DNA of 64,000 nt from CAVWCW01 sp963753615 (GTDB taxonomy: Bacteria > Pseudomonadota > Gammaproteobacteria > Chromatiales > Chromatiaceae): the NCBI GenBank assembly GCA_963753615.1, contig CAVWCW010000020.1, forward strand, positions 1 to 64,000, read 5' to 3'. Every line of letters begins with the position of its first letter. Position 1 is the first letter of the stretch. This document shows positions 8,913 through 18,498 of the stretch, piece after piece. Under the pieces are notes generated by a model. The model did not search any database and was not told the origin of the DNA. It worked only from the letters and a program-made list of their open reading frames with translations. The position numbers were made by a program, and so were the translations under genes.

Positions 8913-10103
8913 TCAGTAGACATCCGTGAAACCCAGGGAGGCGGGGTGAAACAACTCTTCGACCGTCAGCCGCTTCTTCGCCAACCCCTGCTCATACGAG
9001 TACTGAAACAATGCCTCCAGGGTTTTCCGGTTGGCGTCGATCCCGTAGGGCCAGAAGTTTTCGCCCATCAACGCCCGGGTCTCCTCGAGTTCCTGCCCAA
9101 ACCAGGGCAGCGTGCCGAATATCCATTGCATGCGCATGGCCTCGTACTGCAGCTGTTTGGCCTGGGAGTAGGCGTTGAAAACCGCCGCGGGCAGCCACGG
9201 ATGCGCATCTATGACGTCGTTTCTCATGGCCACGGCATGCATGATCGGAAAGAGCCCGGTGCGGGCGTAATAGTCGCGCTCCACTGCCCGGGAATCCGCG
9301 AACAGGCGTCGGATCTTGGCGTGCCCTTCCGTGAAGGCCGTCGGTTCCCCCGCATGGAACAAGGCATCCACGTCGCCGTCCACCAGCATCTCTGATTCGT
9401 CCTTGCCCTCCGGTCCCACGCTGATCGAAATCCCCTTTGGCACAATGCTTTCCTGCTTCGAGACCTTGCCCGCATCCTTGGCCGACGAGTCGGCCGCGGA
9501 GACGACCCACTCCACGTCCTCCGGCTTCACCCCGTATTCGTGCTGCATGAAGCCGCGAATCCAGGTGAGCGAGGTGGAGGAATAACCGGGTGTACCGATT
9601 CGCCTTCCTTTGAGATCCCCGGGTCTTTCGATGCCGCGATCGGCGTGAATGAACACGCTCTTGTGGCGAAACAGGCGCAACGGAAACACGGGGATCAGCG
9701 AATAATCGCGGAAGCTGTCATTGGCAAACGCCAGCATAAACGGCGACAGGCCGATCTCCGTTACCTCGAGTTCCTGGGGCCCGGAGAACACATGGGTATT
9801 CAGGTCGCCGATCTTGCCGCGTTGAAAAGCCGCGTTGCAAGCCTGCACCTGAACCTGCCCGTCGATGAGGGGCCGAACATGGTCGAACGGGTAGCCTGCA
9901 ACGGTGATGTCCAGCGCGCCGGACGTTTTGTCGGTCTTCGTCGGCTGGGCGGCCGCCAGTCTTGTCGCGGAAGTGCCGCCCATGATCGCGGCGCCGCCGG
10001 CCAGGGCCCCGGCTTTGAGGAAACCCCGTCGGGAAAGGTCCGCATCGTCATTCTCTGCTGGGGCCGTTTCCAATCTGGAACGGCCAGGGCTGATAAGCGT
10101 CAA
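8913..10103 (-). CDS. TAT-exported protein of the 4,5-dihydroxyphthalate decarboxylase/periplasmic-binding fold
   Basis: A 396-residue protein with a twin-arginine signal (SRRGFLKAGALAGGAA at about residues 24-40) and a periplasmic-binding-like body. The segments SLIPVFPLRLFRHKSVFIH, GIERPGDLKGRRIGTPGYSSTS, RGFMQHEYGVKPEDVEWV and YYARTGLFPIMHAVAMRNDV match the family that includes 4,5-dihydroxyphthalate decarboxylase and ABC solute-binding-like proteins. The TAT signal favours a periplasmic sensing or binding role, possibly for an aromatic or sulfated ligand given the sulfatase neighbours. A terminator upstream (10193-10223) suggests separate transcription from the arylsulfatase gene. Confidence 0.7.
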   Translation of the reverse strand: MTLISPGRSRLETAPAENDDADLSRRGFLKAGALAGGAAIMGGTSATRLAAAQPTKTDKTSGALDITVAGYPFDHVRPLIDGQVQVQACNAAFQRGKIGDLNTHVFSGPQELEVTEIGLSPFMLAFANDSFRDYSLIPVFPLRLFRHKSVFIHADRGIERPGDLKGRRIGTPGYSSTSLTWIRGFMQHEYGVKPEDVEWVVSAADSSAKDAGKVSKQESIVPKGISISVGPEGKDESEMLVDGDVDALFHAGEPTAFTEGHAKIRRLFADSRAVERDYYARTGLFPIMHAVAMRNDVIDAHPWLPAAVFNAYSQAKQLQYEAMRMQWIFGTLPWFGQELEETRALMGENFWPYGIDANRKTLEALFQYSYEQGLAKKRLTVEELFHPASLGFTDVY

Positions 10104-10192
10104 AACAGGTCAAGTTCGGCATGGCATACCTCTATCGCTGTTAAACCTGGGCAGCCCCGCCTCGGTCGAGAGATTCGCTGTCACCTGGGCAG

Positions 10193-10223
10193 AAAAAATC
10201 CGGGGATTCGGAAATCCCCGGAT
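10193..10223 (-). terminator. Rho-independent terminator of the arylsulfatase gene
   Basis: On the minus strand ATCCGGGGA, an 8-base loop and TCCCCGGAT form a perfect 9-bp stem; with the last T of the stem this makes a run of six T. It lies 30 bases after the arylsulfatase stop at 10252, the textbook arrangement. Confidence 0.85.
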
Positions 10224-10251
10224 GAAAGGCGTAGTGGGCTATCCTGGAGCT

Positions 10252-11857
10252 TCATCGCACAATGCCGGTGTAGGGCTCGCCCCGAGCGACCTCAGTGTGC
10301 GGATACTCCTTGATCTGGGCGTCATGGCGGGCGTCATATGGTCGAATGCGCCCAGGTCCAGAGGAACTGCGGCCATCATCGGGTGCTCTTCGCGCGGGTC
10401 CTTGTCCAGATCGAAGAAACCGGCGCCGGCCAGTCCGCCGCCGGTCAAGGCAAAGTGGCGCTTGAACTGCTGTTTGACGACCGAACCAAGCTGCGGCCCC
10501 TTGTAGGTGAACACATAGTCGCGCCGGCCGTGCATGTCGCCCTTCATCAGAAGCGCAGTCTGATCAATGCCGTCGATGACCCGGTCGGTAGGGATCTGGT
10601 CATCGCGCCCCGCGATCCGGGCGAAGGTGTTGAAGAGGTCGGAGACGTGGACCATGTCGTCCGCAACCGAGCCCGGCTCGATAACGCCCGGCCACTTGAT
10701 GAATGCTGGAACCCGGATGCCACCCTCGAGTTACGTCGTTCTTGCCGCCGCGAAAGAAGCCGTTCTGACCGGTTTCGGGGTGGACCGGTTCCATCGGGCC
10801 GTTGTCAGCCATAGCAATGACGATCGTGTTGCCCGCGATGCCTAGTTCTTCTAGTAGCCCAAAGAGCTCGCCGATCTTGGCGTCCATGCGCTTGATGCTC
10901 TCGGCCGATGCGGTTGCGTGCTGCGTCGTGAAAGGCCTCATCGCGTCCTGGTCTGCAATCTCGTAGAGGTTCGGCCACCACTGCAGCATGAAGGGCTTTT
11001 CGCTGTCGGCGTGCTTGCGGACGAACTCTTTCGTACGTTCCCACATCCGGGCGTTGGCGTCCTGGTACTCCGCGAAGGTCTTTGGCGTGGCGAACTCTTG
11101 AAGTTCACCGCCCTCGGTACCCTCAGCAGTCCACATCCACTCCAGCGGACGGAAGGTGTCGTCCATGAAGTACTTCTTGTCGTAGCCGTCGGGGCTGTAG
11201 GCAACGCTGAAACCCGTGTTTTCCGCATCAGACGTAAACATCTGCCCGGCGAACTGGTTGTATAGCGAGAAGATCGCCTCGTCCCAGCCCTGGTTGGTGA
11301 CGTAGCCTTCTTCCTGGTCGCCGAAATGCGCCTTCTCGAAGAAGCCGGTGTGGTAGGTGTCGTCCACAACCTCGGCGATGGTCACCTCCGAGTCCGGCAG
11401 GCCCATGCGGTGGATCGGGAAGATCGGGAAGATCATGCCGGACCGCACGGCGAGGCGGCCGGTGGCCGCGGCGACGCGGGTGGGCGTGCAGGACGGTTCG
11501 GTGTACATGCGAGTCAAGGACATCCCGTTCGTTCGCCATCTGTTCGAGGTTCGGTGCCTCGTAGCCGGAGATGTCCGTTAAGCAGGCGGTGGCCGACCGC
11601 GCCGTAGCGCATGTCGTCCCAGAGGATATGGATGATGTTGGGTTTCTTGCCGTACTTCTTCTCCAGCTCGGCGAGTTTTGCTTGGATCTCTTTGTCCTCC
11701 GCTGCCCAGCGGTCCCCGTTTGGCCCCAGAGGCGCTGAAACTCCGCCTCATGGATAAGACCTCCGGGGATCTCGGCTTTCTCCGCCATGGCAGGGAACGC
11801 GATACCCGTCAAAAAAGGCACTACAGCCAGGCTGCGAATCAACTGGCGCACGGTCAT
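10252..11857 (-). pseudogene. Arylsulfatase (formylglycine type), five frameshifts
   Basis: Five frames join into one exported sulfatase of about 530 residues: signal peptide MTVRQLIRSLAVVPFLTGIAFPAMAE, then KKPNIIHILWDDMRYG, the formylglycine site CTPTRVAAATGR, MADNGPMEPVHPETGQNGFFRGGKND, VHVSDLFNTFARIAG and a C-terminus ending RGEPYTGIVR. Frame changes lie near 11717, 11582, 11532, 10730 and 10300; at least two are in A-runs. Reading through them restores the expected family sequence each time. AAGGAGG 8 bases before ATG 11857 is a strong ribosome-binding site. All catalytic motifs survive, so recent decay or sequencing error is likelier than old decay. An AraC-type gene is divergent. Confidence 0.8.
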
Positions 11858-12006
11858 AGGGTGTTTCCTCCTTTTTCGTGGATCTCGACTCCCGGCGGTC
11901 TCGAGACCTTGCCGGGGAGGTGAAAATGCAAGAATCTGCGAATTTAGGTCATACTGAAAACGCGTGACATCAAAAAACCGCAAAATCCCACCGCTAAGCT
12001 GGGGTA

Positions 12007-12969
12007 ATGAATTCCAAGACCACCTTTGAACTTACTGCTGGCGAGGCAATTCGAAAGCTTCGAGGAGCTGGCGTCTCTCGCCGTCGCCTGGGATGCGGAT
12101 TTCCGCCAATTGAACGCCTCGCGGCTGCCGAATTTCATATTGCAGGCTCAGGTGGACGGGGTGCTGGTGTGCCGCGGGCGATTCGGGTGTCACGTGGATC
12201 AGCGCGGAGCCACGCCGAGACAAGATGCGAACCTTCGCCTTTTCGGATCAGGGATGCCCGGAGATGAGTTGGTTCGGCCATCGGGTCGGGTCGGAAGTAC
12301 TGCTTGCATTTCCCACCCACGGCGAAATCGCAGCCGTCAGCCGGCCGGGATTCACCGAATCCACATTCAGCGTCTGCATAGAGGAGTTGGGGGAGTTTTT
12401 TGACCGGTGCGGAGGCCCTGCACTGGACCGAGGTGCTCACCCCCAGGGAGACCGTAATTCCAGCACCGCCGCGGCTTCTCTGCGAGTTGCGGCACCATCT
12501 GCGACTAGTGTCCGTAGCGGCTGGTGACCCGAAACGATTCTCGCATCTGCTGGAAGGCTTTCAATGGCGGCTGTTTTCCATCTTGCTGGAGATATTTCGC
12601 AGCAACGCCGGCCGATGGCCGGAGCCTATCCCGCCACGGAGTCGCCGCCTGCTGGAAAAAGCGGCCGCGATGGTGGATACGCAGGAGGACAGCCCCCTTG
12701 GGCTTTCCGACCTATGCGCCGCGGCGCAGGTATCGGAACGCACGTTGATCAATACTTTCAGGCGGGAGATTGGGATGACGCCCAAGGCCTACATCAAAGG
12801 CCACAGGCTGTTCAAAGTGCACCGGGAGTTGCGGCGCAGCGCCCCGGACAAGACTCGAGTGTCGGACGTCGCAAACTTATGGGGATTCTGGCACATGGGG
12901 CAGTTTGCGTCGGACTACCGCAAACTGTTCAGAGAATTGCCTTCCGAGACCCTCAAGCGGTCGAATTGA
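12007..12969 (+). pseudogene. AraC-family transcriptional regulator, frameshifted
   Basis: Three frames encode one protein of about 315 residues. The N-terminal ligand-type part (FESFEELASLAVAWDADF, LRTFAFSDQGCPEMSWFGHRVG, TEVLTPRETVIPAPP) precedes a C-terminal AraC double HTH (LGLSDLCAAAQVSERTLINTFRREIGMTPKAYI and VSDVANLWGFWHMGQFASDYRKLFRELPSETLKR). Frame changes lie near 12215 and 12400, with a possible third near 12040, so the start (ATG 12007 or TTG 12026) is unsure. It is divergent from the arylsulfatase across 149 bases and is its likely local activator. Frameshifts may be sequence errors. Confidence 0.75.
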
Positions 12970-13065
12970 ATCTCTCGAAAAAGTCGCCGTCGGCTTGGTT
13001 CCCGGATACGGCCCGCGCGCTGCCCTCTTAACCCCAAGCTACCCGAGATTTGGTTTCAGGTAGTT

Positions 13066-13090
13066 AGGGCGCCGTGATGCCTGGCGCCCT
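13066..13090. terminator. Hairpin between convergent araC-type gene and mrp operon
   Basis: AGGGCGCC and GGCGCCCT form a perfect 8-bp stem with a 9-base loop between the two converging transcription units. No T-run is present on either side. Confidence 0.35.
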
Positions 13091-13182
13091 GCCCTGCCGC
13101 GCCCCTCTGCGGTCTAGGGCAACACCTCGAAGCCGCTCCGGCTAGGCTGCCGCACCGGCCCGGCGAGAGCCTGCGGCTGTTA

Positions 13183-14877
13183 TCAGGCGTAATACAGCGC
13201 CAGGGACAACCCCAGCATCACGGCCACCCAGATCACCATGCTTCCCGTCGGCCAGCTACGAGCGAGCACCCCGTAAGAGCCATTATGCCGGGCCAGCATG
13301 CTCAGGGTGGAAGCGACCATCGCCCTGCCCTGATCGCGCACAGTCCGATCGATAGGGGCCAGACGGGCCAGCGCCTCGCGAATCATCTGCGGCGCCCAGC
13401 GGCGATACAACCAGTCCACGTCCAGGTTTACCGACTTGAGCTCTGGCGGATAAATGCCGGCCAGCTTGAGCCAGGTGAAGGCCAGCGCCGAGAAGGCCAA
13501 CAGCTGTAGCTGCGCCAGCACGTGGCTGACATCGTAGGGCGAGAAACCCGTGTCATACGGCAGCAGCCCGTAAAGCAGACCCGGGAAGCTGCCAATGCCC
13601 ACGCACAGCACCGCCCCCATGGTCATCGCCACCAGCATGTTGACGGGCGGCTCGTGAGCACTTTCCACATAACGCGAATCATGCGCAAAGAAGGCAAAGA
13701 AGGGGATCTTGATGCCGGCATGGTGGAACACACCGGCGGCGGCGAACAGCAACGCCAGCCAGACCACAGTGTGTCCTTCCTGAAGGGCTGCGGCGACCAC
13801 CATGGATTTGCTGACGAAACCGCTGAACAGCGGGAAGGCCGAGATGGATGCCGCCCCCACCATGCACAGTATCGCGGTCTTGGGCATCTTCTTGTACAGA
13901 CCCCCGAGTTCGGAGCCGCGCATCTCACCGGTGACATGCAGCACCGCACCCATACTCATCATCAACAGCCCCTTGAAGATGACGTCGGTGAACGCGTGGG
14001 CGACGGCACCGTTGAGCGCGAGTTGGGTGCCAATGCCGATGCCGACCACCATGAAACCCAGCTGGTTGATCAGACTGTAGGCAAGCACGCGCCGCAGGTC
14101 GTTCTCGATGACCGCGAAGAAGATTGGAAAGCAGGCCATCAAAGTGCCGATCACTACCAGCAGATCGGTGCCGGGGAAGCCCCGCGCCAGGGCGTAGATG
14201 GCTACCTTCGTAGTGAAGGCACTGAGGAACACCGTGCCGGTCGGCGTGGCCTCCGGGTAGGCATCGGTCAGCCAGGTATGCAGCAGCGGGAAGCCCGCCT
14301 TGATGCCGAAGGCGATGAAGATCAGCCAGCCGCCGGGCGCATCCAGGCCGATGAAATCGAAGCTGAGGCCATTACCGGCACTCGCATACCAGATCGCGCC
14401 TGCCAGCAGCAGCACCCCGGAGCCCACCTGCATCACCAGGTAACGCATGCCGGTGGCCAGCGAATGCTTGCTGCGGCGCGCCAGCACCAGGAACACAGAG
14501 GTGACGGCCAGCAGTTCCCAGAAGACAAACAAGGTCAACAGGTCCCCCGCAAACACCGCGCCCACCGCGCTGCCCGCGTAGGCCAGGGCGGCCACGTCCT
14601 GCATCGGGTCCTTGATGTGCAGCGAATAGACGACGCCGATAAAGGCCGCCAGGTGGAACAGATAACCGAACAGAATCGACAGCGCGTCCACCCGCACCGG
14701 AGTAAGCTGCAGGCCCATCATCTGTATATGGACGACGGTTCCGGGCTCGAGCTGATACACACCCCAGGCACCCAGCACAGGGGCGGCCAGCATAACCAGC
14801 GCCCGCAGTCGGCCACGGCTGACCGCGACCAGGGCAGCGCCCAGGAACAGCGCGAAGGCGGGCGAGGACTCAAGCAC
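13183..14877 (-). CDS. Mrp-type antiporter, D-like proton-conducting membrane subunit (third copy)
   Basis: A 564-residue polytopic protein of the NuoL/M/N-MrpA/D family. The core motif is intact: LLTLFVFWELLAVTSVFLVL (key Glu in transmembrane helix 5), IAFGIKAGFPLLHTWLTDAYPEATPTG (Lys in helix 7) and VAHAFTDVIFKGLLMM. GTG 14877 is chosen because GGGGAGG stands 6 bases before it and the first membrane helix starts soon after; it overlaps the upstream 99-residue gene by 8 bases. It is the last gene of the operon. The extended C-terminus (WLYRRWAPQMIREALARL) resembles stand-alone D-like subunits of Gammaproteobacteria. Confidence 0.88.
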   Translation of the reverse strand: MLESSPAFALFLGAALVAVSRGRLRALVMLAAPVLGAWGVYQLEPGTVVHIQMMGLQLTPVRVDALSILFGYLFHLAAFIGVVYSLHIKDPMQDVAALAYAGSAVGAVFAGDLLTLFVFWELLAVTSVFLVLARRSKHSLATGMRYLVMQVGSGVLLLAGAIWYASAGNGLSFDFIGLDAPGGWLIFIAFGIKAGFPLLHTWLTDAYPEATPTGTVFLSAFTTKVAIYALARGFPGTDLLVVIGTLMACFPIFFAVIENDLRRVLAYSLINQLGFMVVGIGIGTQLALNGAVAHAFTDVIFKGLLMMSMGAVLHVTGEMRGSELGGLYKKMPKTAILCMVGAASISAFPLFSGFVSKSMVVAAALQEGHTVVWLALLFAAAGVFHHAGIKIPFFAFFAHDSRYVESAHEPPVNMLVAMTMGAVLCVGIGSFPGLLYGLLPYDTGFSPYDVSHVLAQLQLLAFSALAFTWLKLAGIYPPELKSVNLDVDWLYRRWAPQMIREALARLAPIDRTVRDQGRAMVASTLSMLARHNGSYGVLARSWPTGSMVIWVAVMLGLSLALYYA

Positions 14878-15169
14878 TCGGATCCTCCCCGGATGACTGG
14901 TCGTCGGTCGGCGGCGCCTCGTCGTAGTAGTCCTCCTCGCGGATGAGGACTTTGCGCATTTCCTTCGCCAGCAGCACCAGCAACACGCAGGCGACAAAGC
15001 CGTAGACCGCGTAAAAGCCGATCATTGCCTCCCACGGATGAGACACGTGACGATGCACCACCAGGTCCAGGCCCGCCAAGATTACGCAGGCCCCCACCAG
15101 GCCGCGCACCACCCGGCGCACATTACGCGGGTTGTCGAACAGATAGGTCTTTTGCTTGTCGGCACTCAT
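14870..15169 (-). CDS. Small two-helix membrane protein of antiporter operon
   Basis: A 99-residue protein with two predicted membrane helices (VRGLVGACVILAGLDLVV and AMIGFYAVYGFVACVLLVLLA) and an acidic C-terminal tail (EEDYYDEAPPTDDQSSGEDPSA). It overlaps both neighbours by a few bases, so it is translationally coupled inside the operon, between two D-like subunits. Small proteins of this type accompany D-like subunits in other proteobacteria. Its role is unknown; an assembly or accessory subunit is inferred. Confidence 0.75.
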   Translation of the reverse strand: MSADKQKTYLFDNPRNVRRVVRGLVGACVILAGLDLVVHRHVSHPWEAMIGFYAVYGFVACVLLVLLAKEMRKVLIREEDYYDEAPPTDDQSSGEDPSA

Positions 15170-16611
15170 CGGAACACCCCTTCCATCATTCGATAGATCG
15201 GGTCAGGCGAGAAGAACAAAACGATGCAGCCGAGCACCGCAACGCCGATGGCCAGCAGGCTGGCGATCGGCGCCTCTTGCAGTCCCCGCTCATCGCTCGC
15301 GGGCTTGGCAAAGAAACCGCGTACCGGGATGACCACCAGGTACATGATATTGAGCAGCGAACTGACCAACAGCGTGGCGGTCAGCAGCCACATGCCGGTG
15401 TCCAGGGTGCCCTGCACCAGCAGCCACTTGCTCCAGGTCCCGCCAAACGGCGGCAGGCCGACGATGGACAGGGCCCCGATTAGGAACGCCAGCATGGTCA
15501 GCGGCATGCGACGGCCGAGGCCATCGAGTTCACTGACCCGCTTCTTGTGCGCGGCCACCAGGATGGCCCCGGCGCAGAAGAACAGCGTGATCTTGCCGAA
15601 GGCATGCATAACGATGTGCATGCCGCCCCCCACCACGCCGGCGGCCACGCCCAGCATGGCACCGAGGGTGATGTAGCCAAGCTGGCTTACGGTGGAATAG
15701 GCCAGTCGTGCCTTTAGATTGTCGCGGGTCATCGCCACCAGCGAGGCCAGCAGGATGGTCAGGGCCGCCAGGGCCGCCAGCCAGTCGGCCACGGCCAGCT
15801 CCCCGACCAGGTCGATACCGAACAGATAGACCACCACCTTGAGGATGGTGAACACCCCGGCCTTGACCACGGCCACCGCGTGCAGCAGGGCCGATACCGG
15901 GGTCGGAGCGACCATGGCCGCCGGCAGCCAGCGATGGAAGGGCATCAGCGCGGCCTTGCCGGCGCCGAACACGTAGAGCACAAGCAGTATGCTGAGAATG
16001 GTTGGATCGACGGACTCGCCGAACACGCCGCCGGCAGTGAACGTCAGGGTACCGGTCAGCTGCCAGGTCCAGACCATGGCCAGCAGGAGGAATCCTATCG
16101 AGGTGCTCATCAGCAACCCCAGGTAGACACGCCCGCCGCGGCGCGCGTCGTCGTCGCCGGCATGGGTGACCAGCGGGTAGGTCGCCAGGGTCAGCAGCTC
16201 GTAGAACAGGAACAGCGTCAGCATGTTGGCCGACAGCGCGATGCCCATGGTCGCCGCGATGGAGACGGCGAAGGCAGCATAGAAACGCGTCTGGTTGCCC
16301 TCGTGGTGTGCCCGCATGTAGCCAATGGCGTAAACCACAGTGACCGGCCACAGGAAGCTCGCCACCAGTGCGAACAGCATGCCCAGCGGCTCCGGCGACA
16401 ACGCCAGGGTCAGTCCCGGTAGAGGCTCCGCCAGCACCAGGGTCGGCGCAGCCTGCGGATCGACCTGTCCGACCAGCGTCACCACCAACCCGAACAGCAG
16501 CAAGCCACCCAGTACGGATGCGCCCTCCCGTACATTGGGCCAGCGGGCCGTCGCGAAAATGGCGAGCACCGCCAGCAGCGGAACCAGGGGGATGAAGGCC
16601 AACAACTGCAT
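15166..16611 (-). CDS. Mrp-type antiporter, D-like proton-conducting membrane subunit (second copy)
   Basis: A 481-residue protein with about 14 membrane helices of the MrpD/NuoN family: MLTLFLFYELLTLATYPLVTHAGDDDA (helix 5 Glu), FGAGKAALMPFHRWLPAAMVAPTPVSALLHAVAVVKAG (helix 7 Lys, conserved proline and histidines) and LAYSTVSQLGYITLGAML. It would translocate protons within the antiporter. ATG 16611 follows the preceding stop by 5 bases with GGAGG upstream; it overlaps the next gene by 4 bases. Confidence 0.9.
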   Translation of the reverse strand: MQLLAFIPLVPLLAVLAIFATARWPNVREGASVLGGLLLFGLVVTLVGQVDPQAAPTLVLAEPLPGLTLALSPEPLGMLFALVASFLWPVTVVYAIGYMRAHHEGNQTRFYAAFAVSIAATMGIALSANMLTLFLFYELLTLATYPLVTHAGDDDARRGGRVYLGLLMSTSIGFLLLAMVWTWQLTGTLTFTAGGVFGESVDPTILSILLVLYVFGAGKAALMPFHRWLPAAMVAPTPVSALLHAVAVVKAGVFTILKVVVYLFGIDLVGELAVADWLAALAALTILLASLVAMTRDNLKARLAYSTVSQLGYITLGAMLGVAAGVVGGGMHIVMHAFGKITLFFCAGAILVAAHKKRVSELDGLGRRMPLTMLAFLIGALSIVGLPPFGGTWSKWLLVQGTLDTGMWLLTATLLVSSLLNIMYLVVIPVRGFFAKPASDERGLQEAPIASLLAIGVAVLGCIVLFFSPDPIYRMMEGVFR

Positions 16612-16616
16612 GCCGT

Positions 16617-18098
16617 TCACCCCGCACCTCCGGTAAGCACCGCGGCCGCCTGGCGGGCCAGGCCGACGCTGACGTCGGTTTGCACGCCGAAGTAGACGTT
16701 GGCGATCACCAACAGCCACAGCGGCACCAGCATGGAAAGCGGTGCCTCCTGCACGACCACCTCGCCTTGCGGTTCAGTCAGATAGGCTGCCTCCACCAGT
16801 TTCCACACGTAGACCACCGCCAGGAGAGAACCCAGCAGGATCAGCAGTGCGACAGGCCAAAGCCCCTGTTCGAGTGATGCCAGCACCAGGTACCACTTAC
16901 TGACGAATCCAACGGTGCCAGGCACGCCGACCAGGCTGAGCCCCCCCACCACGATGGCGGCCATGGTCCACGGCATGCGCCGTCCCAGCCCTACCAGATC
17001 CTGCAACGCCGTGGAGCCCATGCGGTAGGCGACGGCGGCCAGGGCAAGAAACAGGGCACCCTTCATCAGCGCGTGGTTGAACAGGTGCAGGATGGCGCCG
17101 GTGATCCCGGTGGTGCTGGCCAAGCCGATACCGAGCACCATGTAGCCGATCTGGGCGACGCTGGAATAGGCCAGCAGGCGCTTGACCTCCACCTGGTAGA
17201 TGGCCACCAGCGAGGCGGACAGGATGCCGAGCACACCGACCGGCAGCAGGATGTACTCGAGCGGCATGCGCCCCAGGGCGAAATCAATGCCGAAGATGCC
17301 CAGCATGAAGCGCAGCAGCAGATATACCGCCACCTTGGTGGCGGTGGCGGCGAGGAAGGCGGTCACAACGGAAGGGGCGTAGGTGTAGGCGTTGGGCAAC
17401 CACAGGTGCAGCGGGAACATCGCCAGCTTGAGCCCGATGCCCACGGTAAGGAACGCGAAGCCCGCCCGCACCGTGCGCGTATCCCAGACCTCCGGCAGCC
17501 GCGCCGCCAGGTCCTGCATGTTCAGCGTGCCGGTCATCATGTAAAGGAAGCCGATGCCGATCAGGATGAAGGTGGCACCGATGGTGCCCATCACCAGGTA
17601 TTCGAAGGCAGATGTCAGCGCGCGACGGTCCCGCCCCATGCTGATCAGCGCATAGGAGGCCAGCGAAGAGATCTCCAGGAACACAAAGACGTTGAAGGCG
17701 TCACCGGTGGCGACAATCCCAGCCAGACCGGCGAAGGCGAGCATTAGCGCGGCGTAGAAGCGCGCGATCAGCGGCTCAGGGACCTCGCGCGCGACGCTCT
17801 CCTTGGCCGCCACCATCACCAGGGACGCAATTGCGGTGACGATGAGCAGCACATAGGAGCCCAGGGTGTCGATGCGGTACTCGATTCCCCACGGCGGTGC
17901 CCAGCCGCCGAGCTCGTAGCTGATGGTGCCCGTATCAGCGACCTGCATCGCCAGCACGACGGCCGCGGCGAAGCTCAGCCAGGCCGCCACCAACGCCACG
18001 CCCCAGGCCGCAATCGGCCGTTCGACCAGCACACACAGTGGGCCGGCCAACAGCGGGACTATAACCACCAGAACCGGCAGATGTTCCCACAGGCTCAT
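16617..18098 (-). CDS. mrpD: Mrp-type Na+/H+ antiporter subunit D
   Basis: A 493-residue polytopic subunit and the best match to canonical MrpD/MnhD: TGDAFNVFVFLEISSLASYALI (helix 5 Glu), GLKLAMFPLHLWLPNAYTYAPSVVTAFLAATATKVAVYLLLRF (helix 7 Lys) and LAYSSVAQIGYMVLGIGL. It overlaps mrpC by 4 bases, the usual C-D order. It forms part of the proton path of a secondary cation/proton antiporter in the inner membrane. Confidence 0.92.
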   Translation of the reverse strand: MSLWEHLPVLVVIVPLLAGPLCVLVERPIAAWGVALVAAWLSFAAAVVLAMQVADTGTISYELGGWAPPWGIEYRIDTLGSYVLLIVTAIASLVMVAAKESVAREVPEPLIARFYAALMLAFAGLAGIVATGDAFNVFVFLEISSLASYALISMGRDRRALTSAFEYLVMGTIGATFILIGIGFLYMMTGTLNMQDLAARLPEVWDTRTVRAGFAFLTVGIGLKLAMFPLHLWLPNAYTYAPSVVTAFLAATATKVAVYLLLRFMLGIFGIDFALGRMPLEYILLPVGVLGILSASLVAIYQVEVKRLLAYSSVAQIGYMVLGIGLASTTGITGAILHLFNHALMKGALFLALAAVAYRMGSTALQDLVGLGRRMPWTMAAIVVGGLSLVGVPGTVGFVSKWYLVLASLEQGLWPVALLILLGSLLAVVYVWKLVEAAYLTEPQGEVVVQEAPLSMLVPLWLLVIANVYFGVQTDVSVGLARQAAAVLTGGAG

Positions 18099-18496
18099 CG
18101 GCCAGCTTCCTCTTTACCGGCCGCATCCGCAGCCAACGTGGCCTCGTCATCCGCCAGGTCCTTGGCATGGATCTCGTCCTCTTCCACCGAGCCATAGGCC
18201 TCATGGATACGCACCACCAGTGCCAGCCCGACCGCGGTGGTGGCAACGCCGACGACGATGGCGGTGAGAATCAGCACGTGGGGCAACGGACTGGAGTAGG
18301 CTGTCACCCCCTCGGCGACGATGGGCGCCTGACCACCGGAAAGATTTCCCATGGTGATGTACAGGATGAACACCGACGCCTGAAAGAGCCCCAGCCCAAC
18401 GAGTTTCTTCACCAGGTTGCCCTGGGCGATGACCACGTAGAAGCCCGCCATCATCAGGAACACGACGACGAGGTAGTTGAAAAGCCCGGGCAGCAT
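18095..18496 (-). CDS. mrpC: Mrp antiporter subunit C (NuoK-like)
   Basis: A 133-residue protein with three membrane helices homologous to NuoK (YLVVVFLMMAGFYVVIA, LVGLGLFQASVFILYITMG, PLPHVLILTAIVVGVATTAVGLALVVRI). The segment TAIVVGVATTAVGLALVVR is the C-subunit signature. The acidic C-terminal tail is longer than usual. ATG 18496 begins 2 bases after the preceding stop; a GTG at 18502 is an alternative. Confidence 0.9.
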   Translation of the reverse strand: MLPGLFNYLVVVFLMMAGFYVVIAQGNLVKKLVGLGLFQASVFILYITMGNLSGGQAPIVAEGVTAYSSPLPHVLILTAIVVGVATTAVGLALVVRIHEAYGSVEEDEIHAKDLADDEATLAADAAGKEEAGR

Positions 18497-18498
18497 GT

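Noticed and set aside
13522..14946. 474-residue plus-strand frame over the last antiporter gene
   Set aside because: Rich in Gln, His and Arg, typical of the complement of membrane-protein codons; the minus strand encodes an intact D-like subunit.
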